Shown here one piece after another: positions 17,965 through 28,028 of a stretch of DNA of 64,000 nt; the first letter of the stretch is position 1; every line of letters starts with the position of its first letter. Position numbers and translations under genes: made by a program. The stretch is from Actinobacillus minor NM305. GTDB lineage: Bacteria > Pseudomonadota > Gammaproteobacteria > Enterobacterales > Pasteurellaceae. The notes under the pieces are model-generated. The model did not search any database. It was not told where the DNA came from and was given only the letters and a program-made list of their open reading frames with translations. The DNA lies in NCBI RefSeq assembly GCF_000175195.1, contig NZ_ACQL01000101.1, positions 48,668-112,667 of the forward strand, given 5' to 3'.

Positions 17965-19175
17965 TTATCTCTTGTTTACCAATCTGGTTAAATATTCTAA
18001 TATTTTTTGATGTCCTTTATCACAATTCGGATAACGTCTAATATATTCAGAAATAACCTTAATAATTAAATTAACATTATAGTCTTTGTCTTGTTTGGCT
18101 TGTTCTTTATAAAAATGTAAATTTTTAATTGTTGTATCAACAATTGCATCATTATTGGGATCTTCTAATAAGACATGTTTACAACAATCATACCCTAACT
18201 TAGAGTCATTACCATAATACGCTAGAATAGAAAGCTCATAGTAAATCCAATAAGTATATAATTGAGGCCTTACACGTAAAATATCTTCTGATGGATAAGG
18301 GATCTCTTTTGCAATTTTTCCCAGCTGATAGCCTAATCTTTGCTTTCCATTTAATCTAAGTAATCTAACTGCACAATATAGAGACTCTAATCTATTAGGA
18401 TTATAATCATAAGCCTCAAGCCAATAATGTAAAGCTTCTTCTTTTTTTCCTAGTTCATCGTAACAAATACCAAGGTTTTCATAGGCCATTGTAACTTCTT
18501 CAACCCAGCCACCATCTTCTATTCGTTTCTTATACCACTCTATCGCCTTTCGTAATTCTTTACATTATAATAAGAATTAGCTAAGTAGTACTTATAACGA
18601 CTATTATTCGGCTCATCAATTAAACCTTGCTCTAATAATTTGATATCTCTCTCAAATTTATCATGTTTAAATCCACCATCCTGCAAATCTAGAATGGAAA
18701 GCGTATGAAGCTTTTTCTTTGAAAAAATGTGATCGCTCGCTAAAAACTCGTGAGTAACACCTACATATCCCCAATTTACATCTCCACGTAATAAATAAGG
18801 AACAAAGTAAGTTTCTTCGCCAACATGACCTATAGAATAAGCCTCTTCCGTAAGCTCACTAGAATCAAATTTATCCGAAAAAATGATTTGCTCATCTGCA
18901 TCACAAAGCAATAGATAATCTGCTTTTCCTTTTGCGAAACGCAAACTTTCTGAGCGATTAACCCCAAAATTAACCCATGGCCTATGGTGTAATTCTCCAG
19001 GTATATCAGATAACGTTTTTTGGATTAAATCAGGTGTTTTATCATCAGAACCTGTATCTACGATTACCCAGTAATCAATATGATCTTTAACGCGATTTAA
19101 ACAGCGCTCAATCACTTTCTCTTCATTACGAACTATCATGACTAAGCAAAGTGTTTTTGCATTTTTCAAATCCAT
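17965..19175 (-). pseudogene. Second glycosyltransferase-TPR copy, broken by a one-base frameshift
   Basis: The N-terminal part (19175-18540, 211 residues) contains the complete GT2 domain (LCLVMIVRNEEKVIERCL, WVIVDTGSDDKTP, LLCDADEQ). It runs into a stop after SYYNVKNYERR. The C-terminal TPR part continues in another frame to 17965. Compared with the intact paralog (NYEKAIEWYKKRIEDGG), one A is missing from the GAAAAGGCG equivalent near 18550, reading GAAAGGCG. Restoring it gives a protein of about 403 residues. The GT domain alone could still be made, and translation could restart at an ATG at 18489. Decay, a sequencing error and a rare slip remain possible causes. Stop and start lie 7 bases from the intact copy. 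Confidence 0.8.
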
Positions 19176-19259
19176 TTCCTATTTTTATTCTTGATTAAAA
19201 TGTAATAATGGCAAAAAGTCTCCTTTTTACCATTATTACCTAATAAATCAATTCACTTA

Positions 19260-20054
19260 CTAGCGAATAATTCCACGCGTTGAACGTTTAAAGAAATCTA
19301 AAAAGACTGCAACAGCAGGCTCTTTATGAGCCATTTCTTCTAACTCAGGCTGAATTTCTTCTACTGTTTTACCACTTGAGTAAATTAATTTGTACGCTGC
19401 TCGAATCGCATGCATTGCAGGTTTATCAAAACCACGGCGTTTTAAACCTTCAAAGTTAATACCAAATGGACGGGCGTGGTTACCTTGTGCCATAACGTAA
19501 GGTGGAACATCTTGGCTAACCATTGAACCGCCACCAAGCATAACGTGTGAGCCAATAACTGCAAATTGATGAATGGCTGACATACCACCAACAATCACAA
19601 AATCATCTAATGTGACGTGACCAGCTAATGTCCCATTATTAGCAATAATACAACGGTTACCAATACAGCAGTCATGAGCAATATGTGAATTGATCATAAA
19701 CAGGTTGTCATTACCAATCTTCGTTACACCACCACCTTGGACTGTACCACGATGAATGGTCACGCTTTCACGAATTCGGTTACGATGTCCGATGATTGTT
19801 TTTGTTGGCTCACCCTGATATTTTAAATCCTGATTGATTTCACCAATACTCACAAATTGGAAAATTTGGTTATCTTCCCCAATTTCTGTCACACCGTTAA
19901 TCACAACATGTGAATGAATTTTGGTTCTTGCTCCAATTTTGACATCTTTGCCAATAACAGAAAATGGTCCTACTTCAACATGAGCACCAATTTGAGCACC
20001 ATCTTCAATAACAGCTAACGGGCTAATTTTTGCGGTTGAATCAATTAAACGCAT
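19260..20054 (-). CDS. lpxA: UDP-N-acetylglucosamine acyltransferase
   Basis: The 264-residue enzyme catalyses the first step of lipid A synthesis, moving a hydroxyacyl chain from ACP to UDP-GlcNAc. The left-handed beta-helix is evident from hexapeptide repeats ([25 protein letters not shown] ...). The catalytic histidine lies in [13 protein letters not shown] (about 122-134). The C-terminal helical region ([20 protein letters not shown]) is as in E. coli LpxA (262). It is the last gene of the bamA-skp-lpxD-fabZ-lpxA series. The next gene should be lpxB, but glycosyltransferase genes occupy that place. Confidence 0.97.
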   Translation of the reverse strand: MRLIDSTAKISPLAVIEDGAQIGAHVEVGPFSVIGKDVKIGARTKIHSHVVINGVTEIGEDNQIFQFVSIGEINQDLKYQGEPTKTIIGHRNRIRESVTIHRGTVQGGGVTKIGNDNLFMINSHIAHDCCIGNRCIIANNGTLAGHVTLDDFVIVGGMSAIHQFAVIGSHVMLGGGSMVSQDVPPYVMAQGNHARPFGINFEGLKRRGFDKPAMHAIRAAYKLIYSSGKTVEEIQPELEEMAHKEPAVAVFLDFFKRSTRGIIR

Positions 20055-20085
20055 AATGAAATCCCCTCTTTATTTGGGTATAAAG

Positions 20086-20550
20086 TTATTTTCTTGCACA
20101 CATTAAATCGGCTTCACAAGCAAGCTTACCATCAACATAAGCTTTACCGGTAAATTTCGTAATGCCACGCATCTCTTTAATAAATTCAACTTCTAAAACA
20201 AGCTGATCGCCTGGTACAACCGGACGTTTAAAACGAGCATTATCAATTGCCGCAAAATAATAAAGCTCACCTTCTTTCATTTTACCATAAGTTGCAACGG
20301 CTAATACGCCTGTTGCTTGTGCCATGGCTTCTAAAATTAATACGCCCGGGAAAATCGGTTTTTCAGGGAAATGACCGGTAAAGCAAGGTTCATTGACCGT
20401 AATATTTTTGACCGCTCTTAACCATTTTCCTTCTTCATAGTCCGTTACACGATCCACTAATAAAAACGGATAACGATGTGGGAGCATTCCCATAATTTCA
20501 GTTACTTCAATTACTTTAGGTTCTCTATTTTCTTGAATTTCAATTGTCAT
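20086..20550 (-). CDS. fabZ: (3R)-hydroxyacyl-ACP dehydratase
   Basis: The 154-residue hot-dog-fold enzyme dehydrates hydroxyacyl-ACP in fatty acid elongation. Catalytic segments are [14 protein letters not shown], with the active histidine (about 26), and [20 protein letters not shown], with the active glutamate. It competes with LpxA for hydroxymyristoyl-ACP, which explains its conserved place between lpxD and lpxA. The N-terminus is slightly longer than some homologs ([21 protein letters not shown]). Gaps are 31 bases to lpxA and 35 from lpxD. Confidence 0.97.
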   Translation of the reverse strand: MTIEIQENREPKVIEVTEIMGMLPHRYPFLLVDRVTDYEEGKWLRAVKNITVNEPCFTGHFPEKPIFPGVLILEAMAQATGVLAVATYGKMKEGELYYFAAIDNARFKRPVVPGDQLVLEVEFIKEMRGITKFTGKAYVDGKLACEADLMCARK

Positions 20551-20585
20551 TATCGTTCAGACCTCAATAAAATATTCTTAATAAC

Positions 20586-21608
20586 TTATGCTAATTTCTT
20601 TTCAACAGCTTTTAAACGCTCATTGATTTTATCAATATTCATGGTTAGGGCTGCTGTTTTACGCCATTCTTTATTGGTTTGCGCCGGAATTCCCGATGAA
20701 TAAATGCCTTTCTCGGTGATAGGTTTCATAACCATACTCATACCGGTAATAATCGCACCATCACAGATTTCCATATGACCATTAAGTACGCTCGCACCAC
20801 CAATTTGACAAAAACGCCCTACTTTTAAGCTACCTGCCATAATTACGCCACCGGCAACTGCTGTACCATAGCCAATATGAACGTTATGCGCAATTTGGCA
20901 AAGATTATCAATAATGACATTATCTTCAATCACGGTTGGATCTAATGCGCCACGATCAATACAAGTACAAGCGCCAATTTCAACACGATTGCCAATAATA
21001 ACGCCACCTGTTTGAGGAATTTTAATCCACTGTCCTTTATCATTAGCATAGCCAAAACCGTCCGAGCCAATCACTGCAGAAGATTGAATTAAGCAATCTG
21101 CGCCAATTTTAACATTGTGGTAAACAGAAACATTTGCCCATAATTGAGTACGAGCCCCAATCTCACTATTTTGCCCAATAAAACAGCCAGCACCAACCGT
21201 TACGCCTTCTGCTAACTTTACACCGGCTTCGATTACTGCATTCGCACCTACTGACACATTTTCCGCTAAAATCGCATCAGGAGAAATCACTGCCGAAGGA
21301 TGAATTTGATAAGCTGCTTTAGGCGTGCTATCCATATATTGAGCCAGTAAAGCATAAGCAACATACGGATTCGCCACAATTACCAAATTTTGGTCTTCAC
21401 GACAAAAAACCACATCATCTTGGCTCACAATAATTGCACCAGCTTGACAAGCGGTTAAATTTTCACGGTATTTTGCATTTGAAATAAATGTAATTTGCGA
21501 AGCATTTGCTTTATCTAATGCGGCAATGCTTTGAATAGCCAAATCGGTGTCACCCCGTAAAGTGCCACCGATATGCTCCGCTAAATCACCTAAACGGAAA
21601 GTTGCCAT
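20586..21608 (-). CDS. lpxD: UDP-3-O-acyl-glucosamine N-acyltransferase
   Basis: The 340-residue protein adds the second acyl chain in lipid A synthesis. An N-terminal uridine-binding domain (about 1-100) precedes a left-handed beta-helix of hexapeptide repeats ([27 protein letters not shown]), with the catalytic histidine in [12 protein letters not shown] (about 240). A C-terminal helix ([16 protein letters not shown]) probably binds ACP. The length matches E. coli (341). Its start overlaps the skp stop by one base, so translation is coupled. Confidence 0.97.
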   Translation of the reverse strand: MATFRLGDLAEHIGGTLRGDTDLAIQSIAALDKANASQITFISNAKYRENLTACQAGAIIVSQDDVVFCREDQNLVIVANPYVAYALLAQYMDSTPKAAYQIHPSAVISPDAILAENVSVGANAVIEAGVKLAEGVTVGAGCFIGQNSEIGARTQLWANVSVYHNVKIGADCLIQSSAVIGSDGFGYANDKGQWIKIPQTGGVIIGNRVEIGACTCIDRGALDPTVIEDNVIIDNLCQIAHNVHIGYGTAVAGGVIMAGSLKVGRFCQIGGASVLNGHMEICDGAIITGMSMVMKPITEKGIYSSGIPAQTNKEWRKTAALTMNIDKINERLKAVEKKLA

Positions 21609-22399
21609 TATTTTTTCGCTTCTTCTGGTTTAGCCTCTGATGCAGCTTCAGATTTCACATCTTCTACTTTTGGTTGCTCAGCTTTAGGTTCTGGTAATTT
21701 AATTTCTGGATGTTTTGCTTTAATTGCATTTAACACCGCCTCAGTAATATCTTTACCTTCATCTTCCGCATAAAGTGCAACTTGTGGTTGAAGAATTAAG
21801 GTATAGCCTTTTGATTTAGCCACTTCTTTAATGGTCGCATTGACTTCTTCCACTGCTTGTTTTTGCGCTTCTTGTGGATTTACGCCCCCCATTTCCTTAT
21901 TTGCTGCTTCAATTTTTTTCTGGAATGCATCAGCTCGTTTTTGGAAATCTTGAGCTTTTTTCGCGAAATCAGCTTCACGTTTTTGAATTGCAGCTACTTT
22001 ACCTTCAAATGCTTTTGCTTCTGCAGCAATTTTTTCTTGACGAGCTTGAATCTCTTTTGAACGTAAACGAGGCGCATCTTTTTCTAACTGAGCCACTTTT
22101 TTCTTAATAGAAGCTTCTACTGTTGCTTGCTCTTTTTGTAAATTTTGAGCATCTGCATTAATTTTGCTACGTTCTTCTGTTAAACGTTTATTTTCAGATG
22201 CTAATTTTTTATCTTCATCTGCAAATTTATTTTGGCTATCTTTCATGAATTTTTCAAATTTAGCCGTTGCATCTAGTAATACGGGATGATTTTGCATGAC
22301 ATAATTCGGATCAACAAAACCAATAGTATCCGCTGCGTTTGCCACTAATGATGTTGCTAATGCTGTTGTTAATAACGTTGCTTTAAATAAATTTTTCAT
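21608..22399 (-). CDS. skp: Periplasmic chaperone Skp/OmpH, unusually long
   Basis: This Skp (HlpA/OmpH) homolog carries unfolded outer-membrane proteins across the periplasm to the BAM complex. A signal peptide ends [18 protein letters not shown]. The middle is a long coiled coil rich in Lys, Glu and Ala (about 45-185), the tentacle hairpin. At 263 residues it is much longer than E. coli Skp (161). The extra length is partly in the coiled coil and partly a charged tail ([28 protein letters not shown]). It lies directly after bamA, its functional partner. The spacing region contains an uptake-signal hairpin (22423-22464) that could attenuate read-through from bamA. Confidence 0.92.
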   Translation of the reverse strand: MKNLFKATLLTTALATSLVANAADTIGFVDPNYVMQNHPVLLDATAKFEKFMKDSQNKFADEDKKLASENKRLTEERSKINADAQNLQKEQATVEASIKKKVAQLEKDAPRLRSKEIQARQEKIAAEAKAFEGKVAAIQKREADFAKKAQDFQKRADAFQKKIEAANKEMGGVNPQEAQKQAVEEVNATIKEVAKSKGYTLILQPQVALYAEDEGKDITEAVLNAIKAKHPEIKLPEPKAEQPKVEDVKSEAASEAKPEEAKK

Positions 22400-22422
22400 G
22401 TTTTATCCTTAAAAATAGTTAC

Positions 22423-22464
22423 AAGCGGTTAATTTTACTAAAAAAATTGAAAAATCAACCGCTT
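22423..22464 (-). terminator. USS-containing hairpin between bamA and skp
   Basis: The arms AAGCGGTTAATTTT (22423-22436) and AAAATCAACCGCTT (22451-22464) pair over 14 positions with one G-U. The left arm includes an uptake signal at 22421-22429. It lies 13 bases after the bamA stop and may partially terminate transcription, which would lower skp relative to bamA. Confidence 0.5.
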
Positions 22465-22476
22465 AGTTTAAAAGCC

Positions 22477-24864
22477 TTAGAATGAGCTACCAATGTTAAA
22501 TTGGAATTGCTCAATCTCATCGCCTGCATATTTCTTAATCGGTTTAGCATAAGAGAATGCTAATGGTCCAATTGGAGACATCCATTGGAATGCAATACCA
22601 GCAGAAGCACGCACTCGTTTATAGTCGCTGTAATCTGGCAATGTTGGATAGTTTGAGTGTTTCCATTTTGTATTCCACACACTTGCAGCATCAACAAATA
22701 GTGATGTTCTCACATTATGTTGATATTTATCGCTTACAAATGGCGTTGGCGTAATCAATTCTAAACTTGCATAAGTCATTGCATTACCACCAACAACATC
22801 TTCACTTGCACTTGTGAAGCCATTATTTGCAGCAGAATAATAAATAGCTTTAGGACCTACAGCACCATATTCAAACCCACGTAGGGTACCAATACCACCA
22901 GCGCTATACAATTGATAGAACGGGACTTCTTTACCACCAAAGCCATTCGCATAAGCTACACCGGCACGGCTTGAAATAACCCATTTATGCTCTCTATTCA
23001 GTGGGTAATAATTTCTAAAATCAGCGTTCAAGCGATAATATTTATTATCCGAACCTGGAATGGTAATCTTACCACCAATATTTGCTGTGGTACCTTCTGT
23101 TGGGAAATAACCACGATTTAAACTATTATAGTTCCAACCAAATGAGAAATCGAAATCATCCGCCTTCATTTTGGCATAATAATTAGGGTCTTGATCATTA
23201 ACTTTAAAGTTCATTGAATTTACATATTTCTCACGCGTAAATTCACGTTGAACACCTTTTAATGTATCGTGTGTATAACCTAATCCTAAATAGTAAGAGT
23301 TGTTTTCATCAACTGGGAACCCTAAGGTACCATTTACCCCATAGCTACGGCGTTTATAAGCTGATGCAGTATCACTATCTGAGTTATCATAATCTTCATA
23401 GAAGATATTTCCACCTAAACTTACACCATCTTTAGTAAAGTATGGTTCAGTATAGCCTAGGTTTACACTCGTCCCATAGTCATTACGGGTACCATTTAAA
23501 CTAATGGTTGAGCCCATACCCAAGAAGTTATCTTGTTTAATACCGGCTTGATAGCTAATACCACTCTCTGTACCATAACCGATACCGAAGTTAATACTAC
23601 CGGTATTACGCTCCTTAATTTTATACACAACATCAACTTGGTCATTTGTGTTCGGTACATCCATCATGTTCATTTCTACAGTTTCATAGAAACCTGTACG
23701 TTCTAAACGAGATTTACCTAGTGCCGTAGCTGTGGTAGATAACCATGCGCCTTCTTGCTGACGCATTTCTCTGCGTAGTGTAGAATCCGCTGTCACATCA
23801 TTGCCTTCAAAACGAATTTTACGAACATAAATACGCTGTCCTGCATCTACAACAAAATTGATTTGAACGGTTTTATCTTCTTCATTAAATTTTGGATATA
23901 AATCTACTTTTGCAGAACCGAAACCATTTTCACCTAATTTTTGTTTAATACTTTCTTCAATTTTTAAAAGATCACCTTTACGGAAAAGATCACCAACATG
24001 ATAATCTTTTAAAATTGCATTTAGCTCTTTATCCATATTTGCCGTATTACCTAAAATACGCACGTCACTCACTTTATATTGATCGCCTTCAAAAACTTGA
24101 TAAGTTAAATCAACATCTTTCTTATCTTCAGAAAATTTCACATCTGTTCCAGTGAGAGCAAATTTAGCATAACCACGGTTCATATAATAATCACGTAAGG
24201 TTTCTAAATCTTGAGAGTAAGGTTGAGATTCAAATTTACTGCTTTCAAAAATATTCCACCAAGATACATCAGGTTGAATTTCTAATTGCTTCGTTAATTC
24301 TTTTGAACTAAATGCGTTATTTCCTTCAAAAGTAATGCTTTTTACATAAGCAACATCGCCTTCTGTAATGTTAAATTTTACATTTAATCCACCATTTTCT
24401 GAAGGCGTAGTCACAGTATCAATAACAGCATTATAACGTCCGATCGCATGATAATGATCTAATAAAGCTTGTCTAAATGATTCCACTTTTTGAGCATCAT
24501 AAACTTCGCCTTTATTGATTAAATTTGCTTTTAAATTTTGTTCTAATGCATCTTTAGGAATTGCATTATTCCCTTCAATATCAACAACATTGATTAAAGG
24601 ACGCTCTGCAACTTTAATGACAAGCGTATTCCCTTCACGTGTTGCACGCACATCTTGGAAACGATTTTGAACAAAAAGGCTACGAACAACATTAGCAACA
24701 TCAGAATCTGTTGCAGTCTGTCCAACTTTAACTGGGAGCGCTGAAATAATCGCAGCACCTGTTTCCGGTTGAACACCATCAACACGAATATCTTTCACAA
24801 CAAACGGCGCAGCAACTGCAACACCATTTGCAAGTAAAAGCGAAGAAAGCAATAATTTTTTCAT
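22477..24864 (-). CDS. bamA: Outer-membrane protein assembly factor BamA (D15/Omp85)
   Basis: The 795-residue essential insertase of the BAM complex is the D15 protein of Haemophilus. The signal peptide is MKKLLLSSLLLANGVAVAA. Five POTRA domains follow (about 20-420; the first begins FVVKDIRVDGVQPETGAAI). The C-terminal 16-strand barrel includes the VRGF-like lid motif in GGIGTLRGFEYGAVGP (about 660). The last strand ends FQFNIGSSF with a terminal phenylalanine. It folds and inserts beta-barrel proteins, including the TonB receptor and Slam encoded in this window. Upstream is rseP, downstream skp, the conserved envelope-biogenesis order. Confidence 0.98.
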   Translation of the reverse strand: MKKLLLSSLLLANGVAVAAPFVVKDIRVDGVQPETGAAIISALPVKVGQTATDSDVANVVRSLFVQNRFQDVRATREGNTLVIKVAERPLINVVDIEGNNAIPKDALEQNLKANLINKGEVYDAQKVESFRQALLDHYHAIGRYNAVIDTVTTPSENGGLNVKFNITEGDVAYVKSITFEGNNAFSSKELTKQLEIQPDVSWWNIFESSKFESQPYSQDLETLRDYYMNRGYAKFALTGTDVKFSEDKKDVDLTYQVFEGDQYKVSDVRILGNTANMDKELNAILKDYHVGDLFRKGDLLKIEESIKQKLGENGFGSAKVDLYPKFNEEDKTVQINFVVDAGQRIYVRKIRFEGNDVTADSTLRREMRQQEGAWLSTTATALGKSRLERTGFYETVEMNMMDVPNTNDQVDVVYKIKERNTGSINFGIGYGTESGISYQAGIKQDNFLGMGSTISLNGTRNDYGTSVNLGYTEPYFTKDGVSLGGNIFYEDYDNSDSDTASAYKRRSYGVNGTLGFPVDENNSYYLGLGYTHDTLKGVQREFTREKYVNSMNFKVNDQDPNYYAKMKADDFDFSFGWNYNSLNRGYFPTEGTTANIGGKITIPGSDNKYYRLNADFRNYYPLNREHKWVISSRAGVAYANGFGGKEVPFYQLYSAGGIGTLRGFEYGAVGPKAIYYSAANNGFTSASEDVVGGNAMTYASLELITPTPFVSDKYQHNVRTSLFVDAASVWNTKWKHSNYPTLPDYSDYKRVRASAGIAFQWMSPIGPLAFSYAKPIKKYAGDEIEQFQFNIGSSF

Positions 24865-24922
24865 GAAATTATCCTATGAATGTTTTGCAAAATAATTTAC
24901 GGAATATACCGCTTGTAAAAAT

Positions 24923-26248
24923 TTAGAAATGGATGATGTCGTTAATAAACGCAAACACCATTAATCCCAATACAAAAGCCATACCTATTTGTTGGAAACG
25001 TAGTTGCAACGATTCTGAAAGTGGTTTCCGTCTTACTGCTTCTGCAGATAAAAGTACTAGTTGTCCACCATCTAACGGTAAAATCGGAAATAAATTCATG
25101 ACTCCCAGATTTACACTGATCAATGCCATAAATCCTAAATAATATATCCACCCAATTTCAGCTGTTGCTCCAGCGCCTTTTGCCATTGAAATAGGACCGC
25201 CCATATTTTTTAAAGACAACTCTCCCGTCATTAAATTTCCAATAAATTGTAAAATTGTCTTAACGAGTGAACCTACTTTATGCAGACTTTGGCTAAACGC
25301 CTCTAGCATACCATACTTTAATACCGTCCGATACTTCTCTGGAATAGACTCATATTTCGGCACAATACCAATGACATAACGATTATCTTTCTTTTCCGGT
25401 ATTAAAGAAATTCGTTCTGTTTGAGCATTTTCATGCTTAATCAACAATTCAATCGTTTTTCCTGTTTTTACAGATTCAATCAAATGCTGCCAGTCAAAGG
25501 GCTTTTGATTTACGGATAAGATCACATCTCCAGCCTTAATACCTGCTTTTTCTGCTGCTGACTGTTGAAGCACTTGCAAAATTTCTGGCTGTACAATTCG
25601 ATTTATTGGACGAATCCCTAAGCTCGTTAAAGGGCTTTCCTGAGTACCATCAATATTCCATTGACTTAAATCTAGAACAAATCGTTGAGAACTATGCCCA
25701 TCAACATTTTCCCCTTCAACTTCAACCTGTTTACTCCCCACTTTCCCCATTAACGCAAGCGTAGTACTTTCCCAATCTTGAACATTTTGCCCATCAACAC
25801 GTTTAAACTCAAAATCTAAAGGAAGTTGAGCTTGAGCTGCAATACTATTTGGGAGCACTTCGCCAATCACAGGTTTTAATGTTGGCACGCCATTGATAAA
25901 AACAACCCAATACGCAAAAAGCGCAAAAACAAAATTTGCCAAAGGTCCTGAAATAATAATAAAAGCACGTTGAAGTATCGACTTCTGCGCTAATGCTTGT
26001 TCTTTAGGCGCATCAATCTCGTCCTCGCCATTCCACATTTGCACATAGCCACCGAGTGGAATTAAAGAAAATGCAAATTCTGTGCCATGTTTATCTTTCT
26101 TACGGAATAAAACCTTACCGAATCCGATAGAGAATCGAATAACCTTTACCCCACATTGACGTGCAGCCCAAAAATGCCCATATTCATGTACAAAGACTAA
26201 AACGCAAATCAGTATAAAAAAGGCAATAATCGACACCATAAATGACAA
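24923..26248 (-). CDS. rseP: Site-2 intramembrane zinc protease
   Basis: The 441-residue inner-membrane metalloprotease is close to E. coli RseP (450). The zinc-binding motif HEYGH lies in LVFVHEYGHFWAAR (about 21), and the third ligand region NLFPILPLDGGQL is near the C-terminus. The periplasmic part holds PDZ domains (QSAAEKAGIKAGDVILSVNQKPF). It completes cleavage of the anti-sigma factor RseA in the envelope stress response and removes leftover signal peptides. It follows cdsA by 2 bases and precedes bamA. An uptake signal (24908-24916) lies just downstream. Confidence 0.96.
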   Translation of the reverse strand: MSFMVSIIAFFILICVLVFVHEYGHFWAARQCGVKVIRFSIGFGKVLFRKKDKHGTEFAFSLIPLGGYVQMWNGEDEIDAPKEQALAQKSILQRAFIIISGPLANFVFALFAYWVVFINGVPTLKPVIGEVLPNSIAAQAQLPLDFEFKRVDGQNVQDWESTTLALMGKVGSKQVEVEGENVDGHSSQRFVLDLSQWNIDGTQESPLTSLGIRPINRIVQPEILQVLQQSAAEKAGIKAGDVILSVNQKPFDWQHLIESVKTGKTIELLIKHENAQTERISLIPEKKDNRYVIGIVPKYESIPEKYRTVLKYGMLEAFSQSLHKVGSLVKTILQFIGNLMTGELSLKNMGGPISMAKGAGATAEIGWIYYLGFMALISVNLGVMNLFPILPLDGGQLVLLSAEAVRRKPLSESLQLRFQQIGMAFVLGLMVFAFINDIIHF

Positions 26249-26250
26249 AA

Positions 26251-27126
26251 TTACTTCAATAAAACAAAAAAGAAAAACGTTGCAAAGAATGGAATTGCCG
26301 CCGTTAAACTATCAATGCGGTCTAAAACACCACCATGCCCCGGAATTAAATTACTACTATCTTTAATCCCAGCTTGACGTTTAAACATACTTTCTGCCAA
26401 ATCGCCCAGCACAGAAATCGCCACCGTAGCCACCGATAATAGAATAAAAGGAACTGTTGCCAATTCTTGACCAAACACATTTTGGGGTGCAAGCTTTAAG
26501 AAAACAAACGCAATAATACCTGATGTTAATAGTCCACCTAATGCACCTTCCCACGATTTCCCTGGAGAAACTTTAGGCGCAAGTTTTCGTTTACCGAATG
26601 CACGCCCGAAGAAGTAAGCACCGGAATCGGCTCCCCAAACTAATAAACAAACATAAAGCAATAAGTACGTGCCTTGAAAATGATCCACGCTATAATTGTG
26701 GAAACGAAGCGCTAGCATCCCCACAAAAAAAGGCACTAAAGTACATAAACCAAATAAGCATTTGGCAACAACTGATTTTTCCCAAATTGCAGCCGATTTA
26801 GGATAAGTTACAACCAAGCCCAAAGCTAGAAGCCACCATGCACAAGAAACAAACAGAGTAATCGCACTCGTATCTGTTAAAAAACGAGCCGCCATAATGT
26901 AATCTGTATTTGCCACAATCAATAACAAGAACAAACTTGCTGTAACAGAAGCCACCACTGCTCTTGCCATTGGTGTTTTAAAACCAATAAATTGTGCCCA
27001 TTCCCACATTCCAATCACAACTAATGCAGCTAGAAAAAGAGTAAAAGGTAAAGGGGAAAGCCCAAATATAGCGCCTAAGACAGCTAAAACCATCACAATG
27101 GCAGATAATACACGTTCTTTTAACAT
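26251..27126 (-). CDS. cdsA: Phosphatidate cytidylyltransferase
   Basis: The 291-residue inner-membrane enzyme makes CDP-diacylglycerol, the precursor of all phospholipids, from phosphatidate and CTP. It has about eight membrane segments. The CdsA signature is present near the C-terminus: SVLGDLAESMFKRQAGIKDSSNLIP followed by GHGGVLDRIDS. The segment KVSPGKSWEGALGG is also conserved. The length is close to E. coli (285). It lies between uppS (12 bases) and rseP (2 bases) in the uppS-cdsA-rseP-bamA operon. Confidence 0.97.
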   Translation of the reverse strand: MLKERVLSAIVMVLAVLGAIFGLSPLPFTLFLAALVVIGMWEWAQFIGFKTPMARAVVASVTASLFLLLIVANTDYIMAARFLTDTSAITLFVSCAWWLLALGLVVTYPKSAAIWEKSVVAKCLFGLCTLVPFFVGMLALRFHNYSVDHFQGTYLLLYVCLLVWGADSGAYFFGRAFGKRKLAPKVSPGKSWEGALGGLLTSGIIAFVFLKLAPQNVFGQELATVPFILLSVATVAISVLGDLAESMFKRQAGIKDSSNLIPGHGGVLDRIDSLTAAIPFFATFFFFVLLK

Positions 27127-27138
27127 TGATTTTTCCTC

Positions 27139-27852
27139 TTAACAGCCACCAAAACGGCGCTCGCGTTGTTGATAAGCCATAATTGCTTCACTAAAAACTT
27201 GATCATTAAAATCCGGCCAAAGTACAGGGGTAAAAAAGAGTTCAGCATAAGCAATCTGCCATAATAAAAAATTACTGATCCTTTGCTCACCGCTTGTTCG
27301 AATAAGCAAATCAACTTGAGGTTGCTCTTCTGTAACCAACTCATTTTGGAAAAGTGTAGGAGTGATATCCGATACCGATATTTCTCCCAACTTCACTTTT
27401 ACTGCCATTTTTTGAGCCGCTTGGGTAATATCCCAATAGCTTCCGTAATTTGCTGCTATATTTAGAATCAGCCCTGTATTGGTTGCGGTTAGTTGCTCGG
27501 CTTCAGCAATACGTTTTTGTAATACCTCACTAAACCCCGATTTATCGCCAATAATTTTCAAACGAATATTATTTTTGTGTAATTTCTTAACTTCAGAGTC
27601 CAAAGCCTTCATGAATAACGTCATCAGAGCAGAAACTTCAGCTTCAGGGCGGCTCCAATTTTCGCTACTGAAAGCGTAGAGTGTTAAAACTTTAATACCA
27701 TATTTTGCTGCAAAACTTACCGCAGAACGCACCGCTTTTACGCCATTTTGATGGCCAAAGATACGTAACTTCCCTTGCTGTTTTGCCCAACGACCGTTAC
27801 CGTCCATAATAATTGCAACGTGTTTAGGCATATTTTGAGGATCAAAGTTCAC
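27139..27852 (-). CDS. uppS: Undecaprenyl diphosphate synthase
   Basis: The 237-residue cis-prenyltransferase builds the C55 lipid carrier used for peptidoglycan and O-antigen. Motifs are [18 protein letters not shown] (about 11-28, catalytic Asp), [13 protein letters not shown], and the C-terminal [26 protein letters not shown] with the conserved Arg-Thr-Ser-Gly-Glu and Arg residues. It is first in the minus-strand series leading to cdsA, rseP, bamA, skp, lpxD, fabZ and lpxA. dxr and frr, which precede it in E. coli, are absent. Confidence 0.97.
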   Translation of the reverse strand: MNFDPQNMPKHVAIIMDGNGRWAKQQGKLRIFGHQNGVKAVRSAVSFAAKYGIKVLTLYAFSSENWSRPEAEVSALMTLFMKALDSEVKKLHKNNIRLKIIGDKSGFSEVLQKRIAEAEQLTATNTGLILNIAANYGSYWDITQAAQKMAVKVKLGEISVSDITPTLFQNELVTEEQPQVDLLIRTSGEQRISNFLLWQIAYAELFFTPVLWPDFNDQVFSEAIMAYQQRERRFGGC

Positions 27853-27975
27853 AAAAATCTCGCTTTAAATTAAATCATATACAAATGGCGGTAACTATAG
27901 CATAGGATCGCCTTCTCGCCTAGTTAAACCAGCAGCTAACTAAACATATTAAAGAAAATCCCCTATTTTACAGAT

Positions 27976-28008
27976 AAAAAAACACCGCCTTTACAAGCGG
28001 TGTTTTTT
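27976..28008 (-). terminator. thrS terminator carrying an uptake signal
   Basis: The arms AAAAAACACCGC and GCGGTGTTTTTT form a strong stem; the ACAAGCGGT uptake signal (27993-28001) makes up part of the loop and right arm. On the minus strand it ends in a T tract 20 bases after the thrS stop. Uptake signals used as terminators are common in Pasteurellaceae. Confidence 0.85.
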
Positions 28009-28028
28009 CAATGATAGTTTGCCAAAAA

